Counted from the first letter of the stretch, positions 16,925-26,298 are shown. The stretch: 48,710 nucleotides of DNA from Nitrospirota bacterium (GCA_016217675.1 JACRHC010000102.1:1-48710), one strand, 5' to 3'. The notes: generated by a model from the letters alone, not told the origin. A program made the numbers and translations.

Positions 16925-19197
16925 CCGCTCTTGAACCTTTCGATACTGGCGCGACCACTGAAAGTGCGCGGATTGCTGATCTCGTCATTCATCTCCTTCT
17001 TCACTTCGAGAAAAAGTGTGACCCTAACTTGCATGTATGGTTAGGCGAACGATATACGCTCACATTACAGAATACGGCATACGTTCTGGAGGCGATTCAA
17101 CAACTCAATCTCCAAGGTATTATTAACCCTTTAGTGGAACATGCGACGGAATGGCTTTTAGAAATGCCAGGACGACATGAGTTTTCTGCCGAGGAGTCAA
17201 ATGCGCTACGTCCTCATCCGGCGCGCATTAAAACTTTAGCCTTGTTGGGGAAAGTTGACGCGGATTTGCTCAGTGACTTTGCCAAACTGAGTGACTTGCT
17301 TGACCCACGAACTGGCTGGATTAGTGCTCCGCCAATTGATTTACATCCCGTCTTGGTCACCCTCATTTGGTCAGAGACTACCCTTTATCTTGAAAAATTG
17401 GGGTTCGTTGATGCAGGCTTACGCTTGAAGCAGGAAAAGGCTTTTTCAGTTATTGCCTCAGCCTTTGAGGCGTGGGTAGAAAAATCGCTTCCTCTCTTAC
17501 AGAGTGGCAACTTGCCTGTTAGCGAAGTAGGACGTAATCGACCGGGTGAGATTGTCAGTTTTGGCGATGCCAGTTATGCCTTATATCTTTTGTTGCGCTC
17601 TGGGCAATTACGGCTCGATTCGCCGCAAGCCGACGCTGCGCGCCAGATTCTAAGCGAATTCATTCGTAAACGGAGTAGCAAGCGCCGTTACAATTTCCTG
17701 CATTGTAGTATTCACTTGCAAACCTACTTTGGGCAAAATAGCGAAACACGCGACGTATTAGATGGGTTTGTGGGAGAGCTTTTTGAAAATTATCGGAACA
17801 ACAATTATCAGGACGAGTCGATTCCTTTCCATGCCTTGGCGTTGCGCTTGTTTGCGATGCACGAGGGTGAATTATTACACCAGACAATATTAAGTAAACT
17901 GTGGCAACACAACCGAGAAACGGTTGAAGATCATCGCCACTCTCAAGAACAACGACTCCGCGAAGAGCTAATGAGAGTGATACGGCAAAGTATTGAGGTG
18001 GACCTGACGACTTTTCAGAAGATCACCGGGACGCGCGCGCGAGGGGAAGTGTATCGCCTCAAGTTTGATCTAATGACAAAGGCTAAAGACGAATTGGATG
18101 TTCCGGTGCACTCGCGCGAGCTTCGTTTGGTGGTCAAAAAAGGTTCGCCGCAGATGTTAGAACGCTCGATAGAGCGTTATCACAAACTCCACGACTCGTT
18201 GAAACATCTCTTTGCCTCTCATACAGGTGTCCAGAAGCATGATGAAGGTATTGCATACTTGCTCATGCATGATTTAGTTGCCATGCGTCCGCTCTCGGAA
18301 GTGCTCGTGGATCTCGATCATCGGACGCACTCTGATCGATTGCTAAGCATAAAGACCGTCGCGCAAACTGTTGCCTCCTCTCTCAACGCGCTGCACCGTC
18401 AAAGCGCAGCACCGAGTGCGGTGGGGCAGCTGTATTGGACCTATTTGACTCCGATCTCAGATTCTATTCGGCAAATTTGCCATCCCCTTGCTTTCCCAGA
18501 AATAAAACCTTGGTTGGACAAACCTTTTAATGTGAATGGACACTCTTATGAAAAATTAGATTTCTATGTAAAACAATTGAAGCGTTTTGAGCAGCGCCTA
18601 CAATTCTCGAAGGCGGGTTATGTCCATGGGGATTGTCATAGTCGTAACATCATGTTGGGGGATGATTTGCTCTCGGCTGTGTTTGTTGATATTGATACTT
18701 TATCCAGTTCAGATGATTACATGGTGGATTATGGTTTATTGTTAGAGGACGTGATGATCTATCAATCATTACCGCGCGGCGACAAAGTGAGGCAACTGGA
18801 TTGGAATATTATTCGAACGAATGCGGCAGATACTGCCGCACTTGAAAGTCACATTGCTTATCCCCCTTTCCCATACAAATCAGAATCGGCGATGCTTTTT
18901 CAAAAGTATATGCTTGGGCATTTAGAGCAATATGCCGTGTCTACTAAAGATCGGAATTGGAAAAGTCGCTTATGGTTAGCGATTGCTAGAGGGCTTTTGT
19001 TGTTAGCCAGCCGACAACTTGATAGCACGGCTATCGAACCACAACGGCGTAATAGTAGTCGCCCAGAACAGGAAATTAAATTGATACAAGTGGCATGCGC
19101 TGAAGCGGTCAGGTTATTGCACGAACTTATAGTGCATCTCGATCGGCAATCTAATGTGTCTTTGCCTGACCTGCCTTTCCCAAATCCCGATTATTGA
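16921..19197 (+). CDS. Helical-repeat (alpha/alpha-toroid-like) protein fused to an APH-type kinase
   Basis: 758 residues, overlapping the radical SAM gene by 4 bp without its own Shine-Dalgarno, so probably coupled. Residues about 20-340 are helical hairpins (such as TLQNTAYVLEAIQQLN, FGDASYALYLLLRSG and FHALALRLFAMHEG) resembling the toroids of prenyltransferases, terpene cyclases or lanthionine cyclases; fold likeness only. Residues about 360-700 are an aminoglycoside-phosphotransferase-like kinase with His569-Gly-Asp571-x-His573-x2-Asn576 (catalytic loop) and Asp590/Asp592 in FVDIDT (metal). Both catalytic motifs are intact, so phosphorylation of a protein or peptide made or modified by the radical SAM enzyme is plausible. 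The stop abuts a convergent gene with no gap. Confidence 0.7.
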   Translation: MTALEPFDTGATTESARIADLVIHLLLHFEKKCDPNLHVWLGERYTLTLQNTAYVLEAIQQLNLQGIINPLVEHATEWLLEMPGRHEFSAEESNALRPHPARIKTLALLGKVDADLLSDFAKLSDLLDPRTGWISAPPIDLHPVLVTLIWSETTLYLEKLGFVDAGLRLKQEKAFSVIASAFEAWVEKSLPLLQSGNLPVSEVGRNRPGEIVSFGDASYALYLLLRSGQLRLDSPQADAARQILSEFIRKRSSKRRYNFLHCSIHLQTYFGQNSETRDVLDGFVGELFENYRNNNYQDESIPFHALALRLFAMHEGELLHQTILSKLWQHNRETVEDHRHSQEQRLREELMRVIRQSIEVDLTTFQKITGTRARGEVYRLKFDLMTKAKDELDVPVHSRELRLVVKKGSPQMLERSIERYHKLHDSLKHLFASHTGVQKHDEGIAYLLMHDLVAMRPLSEVLVDLDHRTHSDRLLSIKTVAQTVASSLNALHRQSAAPSAVGQLYWTYLTPISDSIRQICHPLAFPEIKPWLDKPFNVNGHSYEKLDFYVKQLKRFEQRLQFSKAGYVHGDCHSRNIMLGDDLLSAVFVDIDTLSSSDDYMVDYGLLLEDVMIYQSLPRGDKVRQLDWNIIRTNAADTAALESHIAYPPFPYKSESAMLFQKYMLGHLEQYAVSTKDRNWKSRLWLAIARGLLLLASRQLDSTAIEPQRRNSSRPEQEIKLIQVACAEAVRLLHELIVHLDRQSNVSLPDLPFPNPDY

Positions 19198-19644
19198 TCA
19201 TCCTCGTAAGTAAGTCAGAGCGCATAGCAGCATACTTCCTATTCCCAGTACCAGAAAAATAGCCGCAACTTGAAACGCCACCTGTTTAATTCGGATAACG
19301 CGTTCATAGACTATTTTGCTGGCTTCGGCGGAAGTAAAGTTAAGCCGATATCGGTCTGGCGCAAAGACGATCAACGCCGCAATGAGACTCGCCAACAGTA
19401 AAACTATTGGTAAGAGGTAGATGATCAACAAATCATTATTGATTTTTCCACGCAGATCGCTGAAGGTGATAGCGTGAAAATATAACCCCTCTAGCAAGCT
19501 AATGACACCTAGCATCTGTTTAGCCGCCTCGTCAATTGTGCCAATCGATTCGCGAATCATTGATTTGCCAATTTCACGCCAGAAGGCGCGCGTTTCATCA
19601 AGTAACGGGTCAGGTTCTGGAGGAGTGATGAGGGGTGCCTTCAT
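19198..19644 (-). CDS. Two-transmembrane-segment protein
   Basis: 148 residues: a polar N-terminal helix region (about 1-60), TM segment one around residues 73-93 (LLIIYLLPIVLLLASLIAAL), a charged loop (APDRYRLNFTSAEASKIVYERVIRIK), and TM segment two around 120-142. No family recognised. It overlaps the preceding zinc-ribbon gene by ATGA, so both come from one message, and is convergent with the kinase gene. Small two-TM proteins in NTPase conflict systems have been proposed as membrane-disrupting effectors or anchors; here that is inference. Confidence 0.6.
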   Translation of the reverse strand: MKAPLITPPEPDPLLDETRAFWREIGKSMIRESIGTIDEAAKQMLGVISLLEGLYFHAITFSDLRGKINNDLLIIYLLPIVLLLASLIAALIVFAPDRYRLNFTSAEASKIVYERVIRIKQVAFQVAAIFLVLGIGSMLLCALTYLRG

Positions 19645-19898
19645 TGACTCGATTCCTTTCTCTGAATATCATAGTGAAAAGTGTTTTGGCATTTGGCACA
19701 CTTAATGTCCAAGCGGGCATTTGCTTCATCTAACTCAACGTCGCTAAAAAAAGTTTTAATTTGTTGTACTGCTTTTTGGATTTGTTCGCGGACGCCGCGT
19801 AACATATCGGCGGTGCCGAGTTTAGATAAGACTCCAATATCTACCATTTTCTCTGTGCCGCAATACGGGCATTGGATTTTGTGTGGGTTGGGGTTCAT
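19641..19898 (-). CDS. Small zinc-ribbon protein
   Basis: 85 residues with CPYCG near the N-terminus and CAKC near the C-terminus, the two knuckles of a treble-clef or zinc-ribbon domain, separated by a long helix (LRGVREQIQKAVQQIKTFF). It might bind nucleic acid or act as an adaptor. AAGGAGG at 19905-19911 lies 6 nt before the ATG. It is transcribed away from the second STAND-CHAT gene, with a shared 113-bp intergenic region, and overlaps the two-TM gene by 4 bp. Confidence 0.65.
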   Translation of the reverse strand: MNPNPHKIQCPYCGTEKMVDIGVLSKLGTADMLRGVREQIQKAVQQIKTFFSDVELDEANARLDIKCAKCQNTFHYDIQRKESSQ

Positions 19899-19996
19899 AG
19901 GTTGCCTCCTTGTATAGGTGTTCCAATTCTAGCACTCATCCGAGCCGAGCGTTTTGACAACACTGTGCGCGATTCGGTTTTTTTACTCCAGTTCCG

Positions 19997-20002
19997 TATA
20001 AT
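19997..20002 (+). promoter_or_regulatory. -10 box ten bases before the second STAND-CHAT start
   Basis: A perfect TATAAT ends 9 bases before the ATG at 20012, which predicts transcription starting at or within a few bases of the start codon, i.e. a leaderless message. No Shine-Dalgarno is present. A TTGACA-like hexamer lies too far upstream (37-bp spacing) to be its partner. Confidence 0.4.
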
Positions 20003-20011
20003 ATACATTCA

Positions 20012-22711
20012 ATGACCCAAACCCGACCTTTTTCTTTCATTGACCGCGAAGCCGAAACTAAACTTGTTTTGAGAGCTATCCAAGACGCTAAAGATGGTAA
20101 ACGCCAAAGCGCCACCTTTATTAATTTATATGGTTTGGCTGGGATAGGCAAAACTGCTTTGTTAAACAAAATTCGAAGTGAAGTTCCCAATGGGGTTATT
20201 TCAACAATGGTGAATTGGCAGACATTGGGGGGACCAGGACGGGGAATGAGATTAAATTTGATGGAGATTCTTCTTAATCAGTTAGTTGGTTCAGGTCAAC
20301 TAACCCCATTGAATTTCTTTGAAGAGATCAATGTTGCGAGAACTAAATTGCCGTTGGTTGAAATGCAAGTAACTCCACCTGAGATATGGATGCCTGTAAC
20401 GGAAAGGTTTATCGAATATCTTAAGGATTATTTGTCGCAAAATTCTAATGTGCTTCTCTTGATCTTTGATGACACTGAGCGTATTGACAGGCGAACCTTC
20501 ACATGGCTAAACAAGGAAATCTTTGTTGAACTTACGGCGCTGAGCAATTTAGTGGTGATATTGGCTGGGCGAAAGCGACTGGATTCGGAACAACTAAGCC
20601 CGGCCCTGATGGCGACAAAACCCACTTATATTGAAATCGAACCTTTTTCTTTAGAGCACACGCGGGAACAATTGGGAGGTGATCTGGCAAGCCGCCCATA
20701 TGTTGCAGAAGTTTCGCACATCTATAGTTTAACGCATGGGCATATTAGTAGTAATAGAAGTGTTATCCGCTATTTAGGTGAAACTGAACCTGAGCGAGGC
20801 ACGCTAGATCAACATCAGGTTGAGATTGCTCAAAGAATACGAACGGAAATGATAGAACGCATTCTTGAAACGACAAATAAGGAGTGGCGTTCAGTTATAG
20901 AACTCGTCGCTTATCCGAGACGATTCGATGCAGACTTGCTCCCTGCGTTGCTCGATCACTTCAACATCAAAACCGGCTACGATCTTTCATCCACTGCGGG
21001 CATAACGACCCTTATTGCTGAACTCATCAATCATACTTCTGTGGTGGAGTACTCCCGGGGTGAAGAAGGATATAAACTTGATGGCTTGTTGGCGAAGATG
21101 ATAACTACAAGCGATCTCTATTTAAATGAAACATTAGCTTCTATCATTCATGATACAGATTTCCACTCCAGCACGCCGCGATTCATAGATGCACACAGTT
21201 TTTTGTTTGACTGGTGGTTGAAATTAACTAAAAAGCAACCCCTTAAAATTAGGGATTTTGGCGATGCCTTCTATCACTTCACGCAAGCGTTGCGCGGCAA
21301 AGTTTTTGTTGGAGAAATCCTATCGGATGAAGATGCGCTCAAGCAATTAAGGGAGCGTTTTAGCGATGAACTAGCAAAACGTTTTTCTACAGGTTCTTCC
21401 GAAAGTGTGACTAATCTCGAAAGACTAAAAGATCACCTCAAGAGCGACTCGGAATTGGATGATGTATTACGTGGCGCTCAGAATACAATGCTCTTTGCGC
21501 TTAAAGAGTTTACCGAAGCGGTTAAACCTGCCCCGCGAGCTCAGATTGCTTTGTTGTACCGCCGCCCCACACTTGATGTTACCTTGCATCTTCCCGATCA
21601 ACCCACTTTACCGCAAAGCCGTACTACTCTTAACAAAGCAGCATTGCCAGAAGTGGGAAAAATTATGGATGAATTGGGCGGCGATGCTCCTTCGCCGTCG
21701 TGCCAGCGAATGTTTGAGTTGTGTTTACCTCAATCTATTCAGGAACATCTTCGGGATATAAAGATCCCTTTGGAAATTATTACCAACTATGCCAACCCTC
21801 CTTGGGAATTGATGTTCGATAGGAAAGAATACCTTTGTTTGCGTCTTTCATTAGGCAGGTTGCCAGTAATGGAACGTCAACCGCGCCTCAATGATCACCC
21901 TGCCCAAACGCCTTTACGCTTTTTGTTTGTTGCCGACCCAAAGGGCGATCTAAAAGGTGCGCGCGAAGAAGTAAAGGTAATCGCCAAAATGTTGAGGGGC
22001 AAAGCGGATGTTGTGGTGTTACAAGGCAAGGATGCCACGTCTGAGAGGGTTAGCAATTGCCTGATTGGCACCGAAGGCGTGTTTGATGTTATTCACTACG
22101 CCGGTCATGCCGCATTCAATATCGAGCGTCCTATGGAGAGTGTACTTCATTTGCACGATGAGGATATGTATGCCGAGCAGATTGAGCGCCTGCTTGGATA
22201 TCGTCCGTTGGTGTTTATGAATGCTTGTGAAGCAAGTAAAGAACAATCCGGAGAATACGTTGGAGGGTACTTGGGGTCGTTTACCGAAGGGTTGGCGACA
22301 TCATTTTTGCTGGGCGGGGCGCGGGGCTGTATTGGACCAATGTGGCCCGTGCAAGATGGCGCGGCAAAAGAGCTCGCTTCATATTTTTATGCACATGTGG
22401 TAGGTGGAAAGTCAGTTGGCGAAGCATTGCGTTTAGCGCGTGTTCAAAGTTGTAATCGTGATCCCAAAAACACGATCTGGGCCAGCTACATTTTGCACGG
22501 CGACCCGACAGTTGCGCTTAAAGGTTCGCTATATGCAGATTCGTTAAGGCAAACTTATTCCGAGATGACAGAACGAGAATTGATTACCGCGCCCATGCTG
22601 GAAATAGTTTCTATGGAAGAGGCAAGAAGTCGCATCTTGGCAATCGAAGAGATGTCTTTTGACCAATTACTGAAGCATTGGAAAGCGATTGACAATGACC
22701 GACGCGAATAG
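20012..22711 (+). CDS. STAND NTPase with C-terminal CHAT protease domain (copy 2)
   Basis: 899 residues, same architecture as the 10069 gene: P-loop GLAGIGKT, Walker B VLLLIFDDTE, winged-helix-like middle, CHAT domain with His699 (HYAGHA) and Cys739 (MNACEAS). It differs by a 50-residue C-terminal extension after the GDP motif (SYADSLRQ-type helix and a MSFDQLLKHW helix). Similarity to copy 1 is patchy: residues about 300-440 and 540-830 are almost identical at DNA level, while the N-terminal NTPase part and a segment near residues 450-510 diverge. It opens the second plus-strand operon behind a likely leaderless promoter and overlaps the next gene by 17 bp. Confidence 0.85.
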   Translation: MTQTRPFSFIDREAETKLVLRAIQDAKDGKRQSATFINLYGLAGIGKTALLNKIRSEVPNGVISTMVNWQTLGGPGRGMRLNLMEILLNQLVGSGQLTPLNFFEEINVARTKLPLVEMQVTPPEIWMPVTERFIEYLKDYLSQNSNVLLLIFDDTERIDRRTFTWLNKEIFVELTALSNLVVILAGRKRLDSEQLSPALMATKPTYIEIEPFSLEHTREQLGGDLASRPYVAEVSHIYSLTHGHISSNRSVIRYLGETEPERGTLDQHQVEIAQRIRTEMIERILETTNKEWRSVIELVAYPRRFDADLLPALLDHFNIKTGYDLSSTAGITTLIAELINHTSVVEYSRGEEGYKLDGLLAKMITTSDLYLNETLASIIHDTDFHSSTPRFIDAHSFLFDWWLKLTKKQPLKIRDFGDAFYHFTQALRGKVFVGEILSDEDALKQLRERFSDELAKRFSTGSSESVTNLERLKDHLKSDSELDDVLRGAQNTMLFALKEFTEAVKPAPRAQIALLYRRPTLDVTLHLPDQPTLPQSRTTLNKAALPEVGKIMDELGGDAPSPSCQRMFELCLPQSIQEHLRDIKIPLEIITNYANPPWELMFDRKEYLCLRLSLGRLPVMERQPRLNDHPAQTPLRFLFVADPKGDLKGAREEVKVIAKMLRGKADVVVLQGKDATSERVSNCLIGTEGVFDVIHYAGHAAFNIERPMESVLHLHDEDMYAEQIERLLGYRPLVFMNACEASKEQSGEYVGGYLGSFTEGLATSFLLGGARGCIGPMWPVQDGAAKELASYFYAHVVGGKSVGEALRLARVQSCNRDPKNTIWASYILHGDPTVALKGSLYADSLRQTYSEMTERELITAPMLEIVSMEEARSRILAIEEMSFDQLLKHWKAIDNDRRE

Positions 22712-24383
22712 TGAGCCGAATTATTTTCACTTCGAACACCTGACACGGTTCTTGATGCAAAGCGCCAGTTTGGAATTTGTTGATGCTCGCCTCGCCCAAA
22801 ACCGGAATTTTTATATACATGTCGTGCGTGTAAGTGAGAGCTATCATCGTGTTGGCATCCCCGCTCAGTTTCCCATTATCTATCCGAATATTACGGCAAC
22901 TAATAAGTCTTCAAGCCTGAGTGATATTCTGGAAGAGATCATTCCTATGCTCAACGGGTTGGTAGAAGGTAGCAGACTTTTGGGAGTATTAGTGCCAGTC
23001 ACCGTCCCGGTACCAGAAGTGCGTCAGTTGCTTCGCCGCCGTGGATGGCAAAACTACTTTGTTGTTTTGGATAAAGAGAATTTTCATAAAATTGAACGTG
23101 GTGGCTTTTCTGAATTTGAAAAAATAATATCTACTCAACAAAGTCTAAAAGTCCTCAACCCTTATACCAGTCATGGTCCTGTGACTGAAGATATGTTTTT
23201 TGGGCGCGAAAAGGAAACGATGTATGCCATAGAAAAGATATCCGATCACTGCCTTGTATATATAGGTGGGCGGCGTATAGGTAAAACATCATTTTTGCTT
23301 CACCTTTCAATCGAACTGAACAAACGAGGTACTTATAATACTTTCTACATCAATTGTGAAGTATTTGATTCGGCTCAAGGCTTTTATCACAAGGTTCGCG
23401 ATCTCATTATGGACAATTTGGTAACGCCTACGAGAATTGGTCGGAGTATGGTGAAGGGCGAAGGGGCTAGCGTAGGTGATGCCGCCAACGATAAACATAG
23501 AGAATTGAAAGGCAATGCGATTACAAACCAAGAGCAGTTTGCGAGTTTTGTTGAGGAGGTCTCAGCGTTTCTTTCAGGCAAACAGATCGTGTTGCTTCTG
23601 GATGAGGTGGATCTGTTGGTGCATGCTCATCCTGAGATGTTCAAGGCTCTAAGGAGTCTTTATATGGGTGGCGTGATCCGATGTATTTTTTGTGGAGAGC
23701 GCGGCTTGGATAATGCAGTGCATGATAGCGATCATTCAATGTCCAACTTTGGCGATGTCCAACCCCCATTTAGGTTTTTCTTGCCGGATGAAACATCTAA
23801 ATTAATCGTTGAACCGTTCGAATATCTCGGCATTAAGATCAAATCCGAGTCTGATGTGATCCGCGTCATTAAAGAAAATACAGCTAATCGCCCCAATTTA
23901 GTACAGGAGTTGTGTCGCCGTCTTGTGGATGATCTAGCGGATCGTATCGGTGACGAACAGCCAATGGGAAAACGTGTCATAACTGTTGCTGACGTTGCGC
24001 GTGTGACTTCAGCCGTTAAAGTTGAAAGGATAATTTCAGCACGGGCGCACCAGCCGTATTTTGATGTTTATATCGAAAGTATGTGGGGTAGGTGCAACTT
24101 ATTAGCGAGGGCGATCAGTATCTTGTTTGAACCGGGAGACCAGGTTACACCTAAAGAAGTTTTACAAAAAATGCGTAAAGAAAAATTTCGGGTAACGCAA
24201 AAGCAATGTGAAGACGCCCTAGGTTGGTTGTGCCTTTATAATTTGGCTGAGGACAAGGGGCGTCAGTTTCGGTTTGTTCATCACGGCTTCCGCAAAATCC
24301 TTGAATTAAGGACTTCGGCTGAAGATATGTTAATCAGTTTGCGGGAAGAGATTGAAGAAAAGGTGTCACATGGGACTGTATAA
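22695..24383 (+). CDS. AAA/STAND-type ATPase
   Basis: 562 residues from ATG 22695 (GGAAAG 9 nt upstream; a TTG six bases earlier is less likely). An N-terminal domain of about 160 residues is unassigned and ends in LNPYTSHGPVTEDMFFGREKE, the usual lead into an AAA_16-like ATPase. The P-loop is GGRRIGKTSFLL and Walker B is QIVLLLDEVDLL; a sensor/arginine region and winged-helix tail (VTPKEVLQKMRKEKFRVTQKQCEDALGWL region) follow. It overlaps both neighbours (17 bp upstream, 14 bp downstream), so it works with the membrane-anchored ATPase. Probably a regulatory NTPase of the conflict system; no effector domain found. Confidence 0.75.
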   Translation: MTDANSEPNYFHFEHLTRFLMQSASLEFVDARLAQNRNFYIHVVRVSESYHRVGIPAQFPIIYPNITATNKSSSLSDILEEIIPMLNGLVEGSRLLGVLVPVTVPVPEVRQLLRRRGWQNYFVVLDKENFHKIERGGFSEFEKIISTQQSLKVLNPYTSHGPVTEDMFFGREKETMYAIEKISDHCLVYIGGRRIGKTSFLLHLSIELNKRGTYNTFYINCEVFDSAQGFYHKVRDLIMDNLVTPTRIGRSMVKGEGASVGDAANDKHRELKGNAITNQEQFASFVEEVSAFLSGKQIVLLLDEVDLLVHAHPEMFKALRSLYMGGVIRCIFCGERGLDNAVHDSDHSMSNFGDVQPPFRFFLPDETSKLIVEPFEYLGIKIKSESDVIRVIKENTANRPNLVQELCRRLVDDLADRIGDEQPMGKRVITVADVARVTSAVKVERIISARAHQPYFDVYIESMWGRCNLLARAISILFEPGDQVTPKEVLQKMRKEKFRVTQKQCEDALGWLCLYNLAEDKGRQFRFVHHGFRKILELRTSAEDMLISLREEIEEKVSHGTV

Positions 24384-25569
24384 ATTCACGGGACCACTCG
24401 ATCCAGTCAACGATTCGCAGATTGTTGTTAAGCGAGACGCGCAAGCGCTTATGTTAGATTTGATTGAAACAGTAAGAGCATTTCCGCTTCTAATAGCTCC
24501 TCGTCAAAGTGGTAAAACCACGCTTTTGTTTAGTTTGCGACACGCTCTGGAATCTTTAGAGCGATATAAATCTTCTTACTACCCTGTGTATGTCAATATG
24601 GAGCACTTAGGTGCCGTTGACTCTTATGAGCATCTATACACAGCATTTTTGCAACAATTCAAAAAAGCAGTGCCCTCTTCTCACACCGATGCGCAGATAG
24701 TGACAGATGCCTCTTCGTTCGCCGCGCGGTTAAAAGAAATAGCTGGTAATGGTAAATTGGTATTAATGTTGGACGAGCCAGAGGCTTTACCAGAAATATT
24801 CGCTATCCAGTTCATGCATCTGATCCGCTCGCTTTTCAACGAGCTTGATTTTGAGCGCCGTATAGTTTTTGTTTTAGCGGGTGGGCCACGCCTCCAAGAA
24901 TTTGCGGATGATCCTGAAGGAGCTTTATCCCCACTAACAAATGTGACTGAAAAAATCAGTCTACCTGATTTTTCGAAGGCGGAGACTTTTTCTTTGTTGG
25001 AGGAGTCCGAAGTATTACGGCAACTCGCGGCAGTTGAGAAAGAAAAACTATATCAATGGACGGAAGGACATCCTTATTGGGTGCAGCGTCTCGCGAGCCA
25101 AATTGAAGAGACAGTTCAAGACAAGCCTGTTCAGGTCGATCAGATTATTGCTGCCCTGACATCTCAAAGGGATGATCAAAATTTAGGATATGTGCTCAGC
25201 CAAATCGATCAGCCAAAGCACTTGTTCAAATATCTCAAGATCCTCGAGGATGTTTTGACTGGTAAACGGTTGACGTTTAATCCTTACGACAAAAAGCTCA
25301 AAGCATTAGAACTCATTGGCGTGATCAAACCCTCTGCGGACAACGCAGTGGTTTTTCGTAACCCGATCTATCAGAAATTCATCGAAGAGAATATCTCTTT
25401 ACTCCGCGAGTCGTATTATTCCCAGCAAGTTGAGTCGACCGAATCTTCTCTTCAATATTCAACCGACCTGAGCGATTCTCGCACTCGGTGGATCGCTATC
25501 ATAATCACATTTCTAGTGACGGGCGGTTTGGTGTTTGGGGTGTATTTGTTTTTAAACAGTGCCCGATAA
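24370..25569 (+). CDS. AAA-like ATPase with C-terminal membrane anchor
   Basis: 399 residues from ATG 24370. It opens directly with GLYKFTGPLDP, the start of the AAA_35-like family, then P-loop APRQSGKTTLLF and Walker B KLVLMLDEPEAL; EGHPYWVQRLASQI is the typical lid helix. After a winged-helix region and a Ser-rich linker comes one strong TM helix (WIAIIITFLVTGGLVFGVYLF) and a three-residue tail. The ATPase domain therefore sits in the cytoplasm on the inner face of the membrane. Coupled to the preceding ATPase gene by a 14-bp overlap. Confidence 0.75.
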   Translation: MGLYKFTGPLDPVNDSQIVVKRDAQALMLDLIETVRAFPLLIAPRQSGKTTLLFSLRHALESLERYKSSYYPVYVNMEHLGAVDSYEHLYTAFLQQFKKAVPSSHTDAQIVTDASSFAARLKEIAGNGKLVLMLDEPEALPEIFAIQFMHLIRSLFNELDFERRIVFVLAGGPRLQEFADDPEGALSPLTNVTEKISLPDFSKAETFSLLEESEVLRQLAAVEKEKLYQWTEGHPYWVQRLASQIEETVQDKPVQVDQIIAALTSQRDDQNLGYVLSQIDQPKHLFKYLKILEDVLTGKRLTFNPYDKKLKALELIGVIKPSADNAVVFRNPIYQKFIEENISLLRESYYSQQVESTESSLQYSTDLSDSRTRWIAIIITFLVTGGLVFGVYLFLNSAR

Positions 25570-25584
25570 CTTGGAGGTTACAAG

Positions 25585-26298
25585 GTGCGGCAATTTCAAC
25601 AAAGAGTCTCTATGACAAAGAAAAAGATCGTCCAGCAGACCTCCGTTTTAAACGGCCAATTTCGCCGTTTGTCCTTCCCGGGTGCGTTTTTTCCGATAGG
25701 CTCAATTCTTTTCTGGGGAGTTGGTTTGCCGCTTGGCATAGTGTTGGGATTGATCTTTCTCTTCATTGGTAACGCGCGCGCCACACCCGGTAAATTTGGC
25801 TCCGCGAATGATTTAGAGATTGTCACAACGTATCCGCAATATCTCTTTGCTGAACAGTCTGCCAATATCGTCGTCACCTTAACTTCTAACATCCCGGTGA
25901 CTGATACTAAGATTCTGGTGGAATATTTGGGGCCGGCGATGCTCAGCACCAAAGCAGGAAACAGTACATTGATCACCATGCCCCGCATAGATGGGGGTGA
26001 ACGACGAACATTTGAAGTGCCTATTATCCTTGAACAACCTTTGCCCGGATGGCGACCAGTCTTCATTCCCTTGCGAATTCATGTTTGGTCCTTTGCACCG
26101 AATTTAGATCGTGTTCAAGAATTTGATCTGATCGCTATCCCTTTCTTGAGTGGGTGGGTTTATAAGTTGATCGGCGTGATTGTTTCGGCGTTTGTGGGAG
26201 TTCTTCCTGTGGTTATCAATGAACTTGCGAAGAAGCAATTTGTGAAAGCGGCAGAAGAATCTGCTTCAGGTGAGAAACCTCTTGAAAGGAAAATCTGA
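25585..26298 (+). CDS. Two-TM protein with extracytoplasmic beta-sandwich-like domain
   Basis: 237 residues starting at GTG 25585, fixed by GGAGG 8 nt upstream. TM one is at about 40-62 (GVGLPLGIVLGLIFLFIG), TM two at about 195-215 (YKLIGVIVSAFVGVLPVVI). Between them lies a 130-residue beta-rich stretch (EIVTTYPQYLFAEQSANIVV, then PVTDTKILVEYLG) that reads like an Ig/CARDB-type sandwich facing outside, with a short basic cytoplasmic tail. No family name. It follows the membrane-anchored ATPase by 15 bp and shares one base with the next start (TGATG), so it may be the external sensor or anchor of this module. Confidence 0.6.
   Translation: MRQFQQRVSMTKKKIVQQTSVLNGQFRRLSFPGAFFPIGSILFWGVGLPLGIVLGLIFLFIGNARATPGKFGSANDLEIVTTYPQYLFAEQSANIVVTLTSNIPVTDTKILVEYLGPAMLSTKAGNSTLITMPRIDGGERRTFEVPIILEQPLPGWRPVFIPLRIHVWSFAPNLDRVQEFDLIAIPFLSGWVYKLIGVIVSAFVGVLPVVINELAKKQFVKAAEESASGEKPLERKI

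Noticed and set aside
16921..19197. Calling the toroid-kinase a class III/IV lanthipeptide synthetase
   Set aside because: The lyase domain is absent, domain order is reversed, and no lanthipeptide precursor or clear cyclase zinc ligands are seen; only fold likeness is claimed.
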